NCBI GenBank assembly: GCA_947446885.1
Contig: CANFHZ010000014.1
Location: forward strand, 1-37,375
Length of the DNA stretch: 37,375 nucleotides
DNA from: Comamonadaceae bacterium
GTDB lineage: Bacteria > Pseudomonadota > Gammaproteobacteria > Burkholderiales > Burkholderiaceae_C
Direction: 5' to 3'
The position numbers and the translations under genes are program-made. How positions within the stretch are numbered: position 1 is the stretch's first letter; each line of letters begins with the position of its first letter. Below the pieces are notes generated by a model. The model ran no database searches. It had not been told where the DNA came from and saw only the letters and a list, made by a program, of their open reading frames with translations. Below, one piece after another: positions 8,785-17,040 of the stretch.

Positions 8785-9033
8785 CTACCCGGGCGTGTTG
8801 CCTTCTTCCTCGGCCTCTTTGCGGCATTCGAAAACCCCGTCTTTGGTGGTCGCGTACCAGAGATGACCTTTTAGGTAATACAGCCGTGTCGATTGCTTGA
8901 CCCAGACGACCACGTCCGTGGGGCAGTGTTTTTTGGCTTGTTCTTCGGTCTTGAATTTGCCTGCGGGCTGTAGGGCCTGGGCCGCCAAGGGCAGCAGAAC
9001 AAGTACGGCAAGGCGGACATAAAAGGAGTGCAT
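8785..9033 (-). CDS. small secreted hypothetical protein
   Basis: The chosen start is the ATG at 9033, because an AAAGGTG site precedes it and the protein then opens with a signal peptide (cleavage about residue 18-20, AAQA). A longer frame reaches 9093 but would overlap the start of the divergent MORN gene. The product is 82 aa and the mature part is short, with two Cys residues (KKHCPTDVV and FECRKEA) and a central LKGHLWYAT segment. I do not recognise a named family. It is convergent with the adhesin-E-like gene (16 nt between stops) and divergent from the MORN gene. Confidence 0.65.
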   Translation of the reverse strand: MHSFYVRLAVLVLLPLAAQALQPAGKFKTEEQAKKHCPTDVVVWVKQSTRLYYLKGHLWYATTKDGVFECRKEAEEEGNTPG

Positions 9034-9078
9034 GCATACACCTTTGGCTGTGAAGAATGACGCGCGCCGGCTTTTCGG

Positions 9079-9084
9079 TACGAT
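9079..9084 (+). promoter_or_regulatory. -10-like hexamer (TACGAT) before the MORN gene
   Basis: TACGAT ends 7 nt before the ATG at 9092. There is no Shine-Dalgarno, so the transcript may start at or near the start codon. No convincing -35 was found. It is part of the recurrent pattern described in the findings. Confidence 0.3.
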
Positions 9085-9091
9085 GGCCACC

Positions 9092-9721
9092 ATGCGCGCA
9101 ACCGGCCTTCTATTGTGTACTTTGCTGACGGCATCCGGCGCCGGCGCTTTTGCACAAGTGCAGGTGCCGCAGCGACCGGCCCCGGGGCCTATCGGCCCGT
9201 GCCCGGAGCTAGGCTATTTCCGCAACTGCTACGGCACGTACACCTGGTACGACGGCAGCACCTATGAAGGGGCATGGAAAGACAACCAGAAAACCGGCAT
9301 CGCGACCTACAAGGACGCCAACGGTGACAGCTATGTCGGTGAATGGAAGAACAACCGGCGCAGCGGCGAGGGCATTTACAGCTGGTCCGATGGCCGGGTC
9401 TGGATGGGCGAATGGAAAGAGGGCGAGCCACATGGAAAATTTATCCAGTACGCGCCAGACAAATCGGTCGAGCGTATGGGTGTCTTCCAAAAAGGAAGGT
9501 TTCTCACATCCAAGCTGGTAGAGCCCAGTATGTTCACCCGTATTCGGCGCTATAGCGCCCCGCCTGCTGACGCCACCGCCCCGCTACCTGCGCCCTCACA
9601 TGCCGCAGCCGCTAACGCCGGAGGCCCGGCGTTTTCAGCCGGAAGCGGAGCCCTGACGGCGGCCCTCGCAGAGCCGCGTGGCCGCGACCCCGGCATCGAG
9701 GACCTGTATCCGCCGCCATGA
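9092..9721 (+). CDS. secreted MORN-repeat protein
   Basis: Starting at ATG 9092 the protein is 209 aa with a signal peptide ending GAGAFAQ. An in-frame ATG at 9083 is the alternative. Three MORN repeats follow at about residues 48-120 (GTYTWYDGSTYEGAW, GIATYKDANGDSYVGEW and GEGIYSWSDGRVWMGEW), then GEPHGKFIQY. The C-terminal third is Pro/Ala-rich and looks disordered. MORN repeats form a beta-hairpin ladder; in bacteria their role is mostly unknown, and export suggests a periplasmic or surface site. The stop overlaps the next gene's start by 4 nt (ATGA), so the two are translationally coupled. Confidence 0.82.
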   Translation: MRATGLLLCTLLTASGAGAFAQVQVPQRPAPGPIGPCPELGYFRNCYGTYTWYDGSTYEGAWKDNQKTGIATYKDANGDSYVGEWKNNRRSGEGIYSWSDGRVWMGEWKEGEPHGKFIQYAPDKSVERMGVFQKGRFLTSKLVEPSMFTRIRRYSAPPADATAPLPAPSHAAAANAGGPAFSAGSGALTAALAEPRGRDPGIEDLYPPP

Positions 9722-10089
9722 GAAAACTCTGCTGGGTCTTTCTGCTGCTCGCCGCTCCCGCGTGGGCCGATTGGGTGTTGGTGTATGAGATTGACGAAGC
9801 CAGTTTTTATATCGACCCGGCCTCGGTTCGTAAAAAGGGCGGGCGGCTTATGGTCAGCGGTTTGCAGGATTTGAAGGTGCGCGATATCGACGGTGCCGCA
9901 TCGCGCCGCGCCCAAGCCGAGTACGACTGCGCCAACGCGCGCTACCGGCTGGTTTCTCTCGTCGTCTATCCCGAGCCCATGGGGCGCGGAAAAATCCTCT
10001 GGAGCATGGACGCCAACCCCGATGGCTGGACCACCATTCCCCAGGGGACAGGCGTCGAAGTTTTTTTGGGGATTGCGTGTACGCAGTAG
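9718..10089 (+). CDS. secreted surface-adhesin-E-like protein, paralogue
   Basis: This 123-aa product has a signal peptide (residues 1-17, cleavage after AWA) and a mature start DWVLVYEIDEASFYID that parallels the protein at 8394-8768. It shares the central EYDC motif, a DP/NPDGW segment near residue 100 and a C-terminal Cys (IACTQ). The gene is coupled to the MORN gene through an ATGA overlap, so both are probably made together. The divergence between the two copies indicates an old duplication rather than a recent one. Confidence 0.7.
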   Translation: MRKLCWVFLLLAAPAWADWVLVYEIDEASFYIDPASVRKKGGRLMVSGLQDLKVRDIDGAASRRAQAEYDCANARYRLVSLVVYPEPMGRGKILWSMDANPDGWTTIPQGTGVEVFLGIACTQ

Positions 10090-10207
10090 TGCGGGGTCGT
10101 ATTTTTAGCGATGCGACCCAAAGCGGCATATAGGTCAGTGTTTCTGATCTGAAATACCCGGTCAAAAGTTCATTCCAATGGCCTGTCCCTCCCCTCATAA
10201 AACGAAT

Positions 10208-10381
10208 ATGAAAAATTTAGGCCTTAGCGTGTTGATGTCACTCTTATGCACGGCGTGCGCTGTTTACACCGTGGCCGATGCAGCTGTGTCCGTGGGCGCC
10301 ACGGTAGTTAAGACCACAGTAAAGGCTACCGGGGCGGTGATAGATGCGGTGATACCCGACAGCAAGCCAAACAAAAAGTGA
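10208..10381 (+). CDS. small putative lipoprotein
   Basis: The frame opens at 10178, but the ATG at 10208 starts a typical signal sequence (MKNLGLSVLMSLLCTAC), giving 57 aa. The likely lipobox is LCTAC: Ala at -1 is normal, but Cys at -3 is unusual, so lipidation is plausible rather than certain. The mature part is a short Ala/Val/Thr-rich helix followed by a Lys-rich tail. No Shine-Dalgarno is evident. Similar tiny 'AVYTVADAAVSVG' lipoproteins are, as I recall, seen in Burkholderiales; function is unknown. Confidence 0.55.
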   Translation: MKNLGLSVLMSLLCTACAVYTVADAAVSVGATVVKTTVKATGAVIDAVIPDSKPNKK

Positions 10382-10393
10382 TCAAGCGAGCGC

Positions 10394-10411
10394 CGGTACC
10401 GGTACCGGTAC
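10394..10411. repeat. three tandem copies of CGGTAC
   Basis: The hexamer CGGTAC is repeated three times without gaps, making overlapping GGTACC palindromes. It lies in the 65-bp space between the convergent small-lipoprotein and moaC genes. No function is evident. Confidence 0.7.
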
Positions 10412-10446
10412 GCGGCGTAGCAATGCAGGCTGAAAGGCCTTAAGAA

Positions 10447-10950
10447 TTAGCCGTTGACAAAACTCCCCGACTTGCCCCCGTGCTTCTCCAGCAGCTTCAC
10501 ATCGGTGATGGTCATGCCCCGGTCCACGGCTTTGCACATGTCGTAGACGGTGAGCAGGGCGACCTGGACGGCGGTTAGGGCTTCCATTTCGACGCCGGTG
10601 GGGCCGGTGGTTTCGACCGTGGCGGTGCAGCTGACACCGTCAAACCCGGCGCTGGCGGCGTCGACCACGCCCAAGGAAACGGCCACATGGCTGAGTGCCA
10701 GCGGGTGGCACAGGGGGATCAGCTCGCTGGTTTTTTTGGCCGCCATGATGCCGGCCAGGCGGGCCACGCCCAGTACATCGCCCTTTTTGGCGCTGCCGCT
10801 GGCAATCAGCGCGCGGGTGGCCGGCAGCATCTCGATGCGGCCGCTGGCAATGGCCTGGCGTCGGGTTGCGGCTTTGTCGCCTACGTCCACCATGTGTGCG
10901 TGGCCCTGTGCGTCGAAATGGGTCAGGGACTGCGGAGGGCTCGTTGTCAT
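10447..10950 (-). CDS. moaC: cyclic pyranopterin monophosphate synthase
   Basis: MoaC makes cyclic pyranopterin monophosphate from the cyclo-GTP product of MoaA in molybdenum cofactor synthesis. The 167-aa length fits the family. Diagnostic motifs are present: [14 protein letters not shown] near residue 20, [18 protein letters not shown] near 67, [20 protein letters not shown] near 112, and [10 protein letters not shown] near 137, which holds the catalytic Asp and Lys. It stands alone here, divergent from the bepA-like gene with 55 bp between starts. No other moa gene is in the window. Confidence 0.97.
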   Translation of the reverse strand: MTTSPPQSLTHFDAQGHAHMVDVGDKAATRRQAIASGRIEMLPATRALIASGSAKKGDVLGVARLAGIMAAKKTSELIPLCHPLALSHVAVSLGVVDAASAGFDGVSCTATVETTGPTGVEMEALTAVQVALLTVYDMCKAVDRGMTITDVKLLEKHGGKSGSFVNG

Positions 10951-10993
10951 GGTGGGTAGGCGGGAGGTTTACAGAGTCGGCATGTGTCACTGG

Positions 10994-10999
10994 CATCAT
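10994..10999 (+). promoter_or_regulatory. -10-like hexamer (CATCAT) before the bepA-like gene
   Basis: CATCAT ends 6 nt before the ATG at 11006. The GGGGA stretch directly touches the start codon, so it is too close to serve as a ribosome binding site, and a leaderless transcript is plausible. The hexamer is a weak match to TATAAT. Confidence 0.3.
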
Positions 11000-11005
11000 A
11001 GGGGA

Positions 11006-12577
11006 ATGCTGCTACGCCGATTTACCCAGCGCGTCCTGAGCCTGTTGCTGCTTATTACCCTGGCCGCAGGGCCTGTTCCCCTGGGCGCCCAAAGTTCAGC
11101 TGCGTTGCCCGGTCTGGGTGACGGCACCACGCTGTCGCCGGTGGCGGAGCGGCGCCTGGGTGACTCCATCGTGCGCCATTTGTACCGCGACCCGGACTAT
11201 TTGCCCGATTTGATCCTGATGGACTACGTGCAATCGCTCTGGCAGCCCTTGTTGCAGGCGGCGCGCCAGCGTGGCGAGGCGCTGCCTGAGCAGGAAGACG
11301 CCAACGCCTGGGAAATCCTGTTGTCGCGCGACCGTACGGTCAACGCCTTTGCGTTGCCGGGCGGTTATATGGGCTTGCACCTCGGTTTGGTGGGCGCCGC
11401 CCAAAGCCGCGCCGAGCTGGCCTCGGTTCTGGCGCATGAGCTGACGCATGTGACGCAGCGTCACATCGCGCGCAATATGGCCAGGCAGAACGCCATGGGG
11501 CCGTGGGTGATGGGCGCGCTGGTTTTGGGTGTGCTGGCGGCCAGCAAGGGTGCCGATAACGCGCAGGGCGCGAACGCGGCGATTGTGGGCAGCCAGGCGC
11601 TAGCCGTGCAAAGCCAGCTCAACTATTCACGCGACATGGAGCGCGAGGCCGACCGCATCGGCTTTGCCGTGCTGCAGGAGGCCGGGTTTTCGCCCCAGGG
11701 ATTTGTAGACATGTTTGCCGTGTTGCAGCAGTCGGGCCGGCTCACAGAGGGTGGCGGCTTCCCGTATTTGCGCAGCCATCCGCTGACTACTGAACGCATG
11801 GCGGACATGCAGTCGCGTATCGGGGTGGACGCGCCGGTGCAGCACACCAGTCGCCAAACTCCGGACCCGGCGGAGGACTGGGTGCCGCGTTTGATGTCGG
11901 CCCGCGCCAAAGTTTTGGCACAGCCCGATCCCCAGGTGCTTGCAGTGTGGTTTGCGCAGGCCCGCGATGAGGGCCTGGCCAGCCAGCCCCTTGCCCAGCA
12001 AGCCGTGGTTTTGTATGGAGCGACTCTGGCTGCGATGCAGGTGCGCGACTGGCCGCTTGCCCTCAGTGCCTTTGGGCGCTTATTCGAGCGCTGTCGCGGC
12101 AACCCAGCGGCGCTGGAGCAGGCGCGTTGGCTGGGCGCAGAGCTGGCGCTGGCTGTGGGGGATACGGCGCGCGCTTTGTCTTTGCTGGCGTTGCCGCAGG
12201 CCACCGGCACGAGCCCCTCGCGCACCCAGGTGCTGCTCACGGCCCAGGCCCGTATCCGCAGCGGCGCGTCAGCCCAGGTGGTGGGTGACTTGCGTCTGTG
12301 GCTGGCCGATCGCCCGCGCGATGCCGGTGCCTGGCGCTTGGTGTCGCAGGCGTATGCCGCACTGGGAAATCAGGTTGCCTCAGTGCGGGCCGAGGGTGAA
12401 ATCAGCGCGTTGGAGCAGGATCCGGCGGCGGCCCTGGACCGCATGCGCGCCGCCCAGGACCTGGCGCGTGCAGGCAAGTGGGGCCCCAACGGGCCGGATT
12501 ACGTAGAGGCTTCCATTGTGGACAGCCGGGCCCGCACGCTGGCCGCCCTAGCGCGGCAGCAGGCGCTCGAGCGCTGA
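11006..12577 (+). CDS. bepA: M48-family periplasmic metalloprotease with TPR domain (BepA-like)
   Basis: This 523-aa protein has a signal peptide (residues 1-28, cleavage near GAQ). HELTH at 144-148 is the zinc HEXXH motif, and READRIG near 213-219 gives the third ligand (Glu). RSHPLTTERM near 255 carries the His that in E. coli BepA also lies close to the zinc. The second half (about 290-520) is helical and TPR-like, as in BepA/YfgC. BepA proteases degrade stalled LptD and help outer-membrane protein assembly. The frame is open much further upstream, antisense to moaC; the ATG at 11006 is chosen because the signal peptide begins there. Its end overlaps the convergent PF04020 gene by 30 nt. 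Confidence 0.88.
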   Translation: MLLRRFTQRVLSLLLLITLAAGPVPLGAQSSAALPGLGDGTTLSPVAERRLGDSIVRHLYRDPDYLPDLILMDYVQSLWQPLLQAARQRGEALPEQEDANAWEILLSRDRTVNAFALPGGYMGLHLGLVGAAQSRAELASVLAHELTHVTQRHIARNMARQNAMGPWVMGALVLGVLAASKGADNAQGANAAIVGSQALAVQSQLNYSRDMEREADRIGFAVLQEAGFSPQGFVDMFAVLQQSGRLTEGGGFPYLRSHPLTTERMADMQSRIGVDAPVQHTSRQTPDPAEDWVPRLMSARAKVLAQPDPQVLAVWFAQARDEGLASQPLAQQAVVLYGATLAAMQVRDWPLALSAFGRLFERCRGNPAALEQARWLGAELALAVGDTARALSLLALPQATGTSPSRTQVLLTAQARIRSGASAQVVGDLRLWLADRPRDAGAWRLVSQAYAALGNQVASVRAEGEISALEQDPAAALDRMRAAQDLARAGKWGPNGPDYVEASIVDSRARTLAALARQQALER

Positions 12578-12898
12578 GTTGATCACCATATTGAAGCCGG
12601 TGTAGAGCAGCGAGCCGACCAGCGCGGCTCCAAAGCCGGGCACCACAAAGTCGTTCAACATACTGGCGGCAAGCCAGAACACCAGCGCATTGATGACGAA
12701 CAAAAACAAACCCAGCGTCAGCACCGTCACTGGAAAGGTCAGCAAAATCAGTACCGGCCTCAGGACGGTGTTGAGGAAAGCCAGCAATACGGCTGCCAGC
12801 AAGGCAACATGGAAATTGCCGATTTGCACGCCGCTGTAAACATGCGCAATAGCCAGCAGTGCGCACGCGCCCAGCAGCCATTTCAGAAGGAGTCGCAT
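12548..12898 (-). CDS. PF04020 (phage holin superfamily IV-like) small membrane protein
   Basis: The 116-aa product has four membrane segments at about 4-20, 28-50, 53-76 and 88-110. The sequence NFHVALLAAVLLAFLNTVLR followed by PVLILLTFPVTVLTLGLF is typical of the widespread PF04020 family. Despite the name, these are chromosomal proteins of unknown role with no evidence of lysis activity, and there are no phage genes nearby. The 3' end overlaps the convergent bepA-like gene by 30 nt. Confidence 0.85.
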   Translation of the reverse strand: MRLLLKWLLGACALLAIAHVYSGVQIGNFHVALLAAVLLAFLNTVLRPVLILLTFPVTVLTLGLFLFVINALVFWLAASMLNDFVVPGFGAALVGSLLYTGFNMVINSALERLLPR

Positions 12899-12937
12899 AG
12901 GCTGCAGGATAGCAGCCCATGCACCAAACGGGTTGCT

Positions 12938-13642
12938 TCAGGTCAGTGCGGAGTCGTCGGTTTTTTCGGGTGCCGCGCGCCGCGCGGCCAACCAGCCGCC
13001 GCCGCAGACGCCAACTACGGCGACCAGATATACGGCCACGCGCAGCGGCAGCAACTCGTCGCCTGCAGCGTACGCCTCGACCATGGGTTCCCCCAGAATC
13101 ATCTGGGCCGCCGTCAGAGCCAGCACGGCCGAGCCCAGCATGATGATTACCGGAAAACGATCCACCAGTCGCAGCACCACATTGCTGCCAAACACCATGA
13201 TCGGCACACTGGCGAGCAGTCCGATGAGCACCAGGTCAAACTGTCCGTGGGCGGCACCAGCCACACCTAGCACGTTGTCCACACCCATCAGGGCATCGGC
13301 GATGACGATGGTGCGCATCGCACCCCAAAAAGTGGTGACCACCGGGTTGTCGTCATGTCCACCGCCTTGATCGGCCAACAGCTTGTAGGCAATCCATAAA
13401 AGCCCCAGGCCGCCGACCAGCATAAGCCCCGGAATTTGCAGGAGCCACACCACGCCAACTGTCATTGCCGCGCGCACCACGATCGCACCCACCGTGCCCC
13501 AGATGATGGCTTTGCGTTGCAGCGCGGCGGGCAGGTTGCGCGCAGCCAGCGCGATGACAATGGCGTTGTCACCGGCCAAAACCAGATCAATGAGGATGAT
13601 GGCCAGCAGCGCTGACCACCAGGGAGCAGTAAAAAGTTCCAT
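12938..13642 (-). CDS. TerC/YjbE-family integral membrane protein, probable Mn2+ exporter
   Basis: Starting at ATG 13642 the protein is 234 aa, with about seven membrane segments. DLVLAGDNAIVIALAARNLP (about 19-38) and IADALMGVDNVLGVAGAA (about 117-134) are the two acidic TerC motifs thought to bind the metal. The open frame continues upstream to 13837, but that part is the riboswitch leader. A GAAAGA element a few bases upstream could serve as the ribosome site. The TerC members YceF and YkoY of Bacillus export manganese. The yybP-ykoY manganese riboswitch found here in the leader makes Mn2+ efflux the best prediction. Confidence 0.9.
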   Translation of the reverse strand: MELFTAPWWSALLAIILIDLVLAGDNAIVIALAARNLPAALQRKAIIWGTVGAIVVRAAMTVGVVWLLQIPGLMLVGGLGLLWIAYKLLADQGGGHDDNPVVTTFWGAMRTIVIADALMGVDNVLGVAGAAHGQFDLVLIGLLASVPIMVFGSNVVLRLVDRFPVIIMLGSAVLALTAAQMILGEPMVEAYAAGDELLPLRVAVYLVAVVGVCGGGWLAARRAAPEKTDDSALT

Positions 13643-13664
13643 AAACGTCTTTCGTCCAAAGCTG

Positions 13665-13722
13665 AAAAAAACGCATGGCATCCGACAGGGTGTTGTAAGC
13701 AACGCCTCGACTGTGCCATGCG
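13665..13722 (-). terminator. intrinsic terminator, expression platform of the Mn2+ riboswitch
   Basis: On the minus strand a 9-bp perfect stem CGCATGGCA (13722-13714) / TGCCATGCG (13680-13672) is followed directly by seven T residues (13671-13665), 22 nt before the TerC start codon. The roughly 33-nt loop contains the 3' end of the aptamer. The 5' arm is also part of a small hairpin (GTGCC-GCAT-GGCAC) inside the aptamer, so terminator and aptamer folds exclude each other. Confidence 0.8.
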
Positions 13723-13864
13723 GCACCTGGTCGAAGGTCTTACTCGGCCCGCACGCTGTGGTGTGGGCCCGACGAACCGGGGGCGCAGGCCCCGTATTGA
13801 CGGCAGGTCGATGCAACAAGCGATGCCACAAGAGCATGCTGTTGGTGGGAGTTACTCCCCTTCA
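13690..13864 (-). ncRNA. yybP-ykoY manganese riboswitch
   Basis: Read on the minus strand, the leader begins TGAAGGGGAGTAACTCCC, matching the conserved GGGGAGUA loop of the yybP-ykoY class. It continues with a GTCAATACGG segment and a GTTCGTCGG stretch, then reaches GAGTAAGACCTTCGACC, the second conserved loop (consensus around CAAGACC). A closing stem CCTTCGAC/GTCGAGG follows. This class binds Mn2+ between the two loops and usually turns expression on. It sits directly upstream of a TerC-family gene, its common partner. The 3' boundary is approximate because it overlaps the terminator. Confidence 0.88.
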
Positions 13865-13870
13865 GGCGGG

Positions 13871-13876
13871 ATTAAA
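13871..13876 (-). promoter_or_regulatory. -10-like element (TTTAAT) of the riboswitch transcript
   Basis: TTTAAT on the minus strand lies 7 nt before the TGAAGGGG start of the aptamer, which places the transcription start at the 5' edge of the riboswitch. No clear -35 was found. Confidence 0.45.
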
Positions 13877-13936
13877 CCACGGCTGTGGCGCTTGCGGTCG
13901 CATCGCTAAGATGTGCGCCCCATCGCGCCCTGACCC

Positions 13937-14356
13937 ATGCCTGCTATCCACATCACTGATATCGAATCCGCCATCAATTTTTGGCGCCACCGCGAACCTT
14001 CGCCCGATGGTGTGCGCTTGCCCGCGCCCACCCGCGCCCTCGCCGAGGTCTACGGCTTGATGGTGTACTACCGCTTTACCGAGGTCGACGAGGTGAGCAT
14101 GCCGGCCGTAGCCAAAGAGGCCTGGCTGACCTGGTACCACAGCACGCCGGATACACCGTGCATTGCGATTTGCTCGACCAGCCAAGGCGACGCGCAATGC
14201 AAGGGCTGTGGTCGCAGCTTTGAGGAGGTGCAACGCTGGCAGGAATTCAGCCCGGCGCAGAAACGCAGCACCTGGCGGCGCATCACGCTGGAGGCCAGTG
14301 CCTGGCGTTTCAACAAATATGCGGAACGCGCTGCTGAGCGCAAGGCGCAGGGCTAG
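13937..14356 (+). CDS. DUF3717 and DUF1289 two-domain protein
   Basis: The 139-aa product has two recognisable small domains. Residues 1-50 (IHITDIESAINFWR...) match DUF3717, and residues about 74-120 match DUF1289 with its four cysteines: PCIAICS then CKGCGRSFEEVQRW. DUF1289 is a short Cys-containing segment that may bind a metal; its function is unknown. The two domains are often joined in Burkholderiales, as I recall. A TAAGAT hexamer at 13906-13911 could be its -10. It is convergent with yaeQ (20 bp between stops). Confidence 0.8.
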   Translation: MPAIHITDIESAINFWRHREPSPDGVRLPAPTRALAEVYGLMVYYRFTEVDEVSMPAVAKEAWLTWYHSTPDTPCIAICSTSQGDAQCKGCGRSFEEVQRWQEFSPAQKRSTWRRITLEASAWRFNKYAERAAERKAQG

Positions 14357-14376
14357 CGGGCCACTGCAACCCGGCT

Positions 14377-14937
14377 TTATTTCCAGCGCAGCGGCTCCAC
14401 CACCACGCTGTGGGCGGCGTCGCTCAGGGTTAGCGCGCCTTCTTGCACTGTGGCCTGCAACTGCATGCTGCGCTGCGCCAGCGGAATCAGCGCCTGTGCG
14501 GCTTCGGTGGGGATGCGCCACACCTCCAGATTGCGGGCCCGGCTGAGTTTGTTTTCCATGCCGCGCCACCATACTTCGGCGGCGTGGTTGAAGCAATACA
14601 AGACCACCGCATCGGCTTTGCCGCAGGCTTTGAGCAGGGGTTTGTCTTCGGGTTGACCGACTTCGAGCCACAAGCGGATGCGACCCGTGAAATCTTTGAG
14701 CCAGACATCGGGTTCGTCCGGGTCGGACAGGCCCGCACCAAAAGCCAGCGTGCCGTCACCTTGGCACAGCGATACCAGCTGGTGCGCATGCAGCGCCAAA
14801 GCGACCAGGCGGATCAGCATGCGTTCGTCGGTTTCGCTGGGGTGGCGCGCCAGCGTCAGCGCGTGGTCGGCGTAGTAGCCGTGGTCAATATCGGCGATCT
14901 GCAGGTTGGCTTTGAAGATGGTGGATTTGATGGCCAT
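14377..14937 (-). CDS. yaeQ: YaeQ family protein
   Basis: The 186-aa protein matches YaeQ along its length: MAIKSTIFKANLQIADID at the start, HYxDHALTLARHPSETDERM near 26-40 (here GYYADHALTLARHPSE), and a PDxWLKD strand near 75. The YaeQ fold resembles PD-(D/E)XK nucleases, and the acidic residues around 74-92 (DEPDVWLKD, LWLEVGQPED) fit that pattern. The biological role is unclear; early work linked it to suppression of RfaH loss. It lies 9 nt after purB ends on the other side and shares its strand. Confidence 0.9.
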   Translation of the reverse strand: MAIKSTIFKANLQIADIDHGYYADHALTLARHPSETDERMLIRLVALALHAHQLVSLCQGDGTLAFGAGLSDPDEPDVWLKDFTGRIRLWLEVGQPEDKPLLKACGKADAVVLYCFNHAAEVWWRGMENKLSRARNLEVWRIPTEAAQALIPLAQRSMQLQATVQEGALTLSDAAHSVVVEPLRWK

Positions 14938-14946
14938 GGTGGCCGA

Positions 14947-16377
<1,431 letters not shown>

Positions 16378-16414
16378 CTAAAATGCACCGTGCAATCAGT
16401 CTGAGTACAACCCC

Positions 16415-17029
16415 ATGAAATTAATCGGTTCGGTAACCAGCCCTTATGTGCGCAAAGTGCGCATCGTGATGGCCGAGAAAAAATTGGATTACGAGTTCGT
16501 CACCGAAGACGTTTGGAACGCTGCCACCACCATCGGTGAAGTCAACCCGCTTGGCAAAGTACCTTGCTTGGTGATGGAGGGGGCCGAGGCTTTGTTTGAT
16601 TCCCGCGTCATCGTGGAATACCTGGATGCGCTCTCGCCGGTTGGCAAATTGATTCCTCCGGTAGGCCGTGAGCGCGCCGGCGTGAAGACCTGGGAAGCCT
16701 TGGCCGATGGCGTGCTCGACGCAGCCATCCTGGCCCGGCTGGAAGCCACTTGGGCGGGCCGGAGCACGGAGCAGCGCAGCAGCGCCTGGATTGATCGTCA
16801 ACTGGGCAAAGTGCATGCTGCCTTGCAGGCCATGGCTGATGGATTGGGTGAGCAGGCTTTTTGTTCCGGCGTGCATTTTTCGCTGTCGGATATCAGCGTG
16901 GGCGTCGCCTTGGGCTATCTCGATTTCCGTTTTCCGGAAATTGACTGGCGCGGCGCGCATCCGAATTTGCAGCGCCTGTTTGACAAACTGGTGCAGCGCC
17001 CCAGCTTCGCCGATACCCTGCCCACCTAA
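16415..17029 (+). CDS. glutathione S-transferase family protein
   Basis: The 204-aa protein has a thioredoxin-like N-terminal domain (MKLIGSVTSPYVRKVRIVMA, then NPLGKVPCLV near 46 and FDSRVIVEYLD near 62) and an all-helical C-terminal domain (about 85-200, LSDISVGVALGYLDFRFPEI). Ser9 sits where GSTs carry the glutathione-activating residue, and the cis-proline motif VPCL and the ES/DSR motif for the glutathione gamma-glutamyl group are present. The substrate cannot be predicted. A TAAAAT hexamer at 16379-16384 is a possible -10. It is divergent from purB. Confidence 0.93.
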   Translation: MKLIGSVTSPYVRKVRIVMAEKKLDYEFVTEDVWNAATTIGEVNPLGKVPCLVMEGAEALFDSRVIVEYLDALSPVGKLIPPVGRERAGVKTWEALADGVLDAAILARLEATWAGRSTEQRSSAWIDRQLGKVHAALQAMADGLGEQAFCSGVHFSLSDISVGVALGYLDFRFPEIDWRGAHPNLQRLFDKLVQRPSFADTLPT

Positions 17030-17040
17030 GGATTGGTCGT

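Noticed and set aside
10094-10119. Stem GGGTCG/CGACCC after the second adhesin-E-like gene
   Set aside because: The 6-bp stem has a 14-nt loop and no T-tract on either strand, so I do not call it a terminator.
10550-11005. Upstream extension of the M48 protease frame
   Set aside because: It is antisense to moaC; the signal peptide begins at 11006.
12548-12898. Reading the PF04020 'phage holin' and the YqjE-like gene as prophage remnants
   Set aside because: Both are common chromosomal families; no integrase, capsid, lysin or attachment site is nearby.
13643-13837. Longer N-terminal extension of the TerC protein (open frame to 13837)
   Set aside because: This DNA is the riboswitch and terminator leader; the conserved protein begins at the ATG 13642.
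14353-14390. Possible bidirectional terminator between DUF3717-DUF1289 and yaeQ
   Set aside because: AGCGGG and CCCGGCT pair only with a bulge, the T-rich tail is weak and part of it is inside yaeQ.
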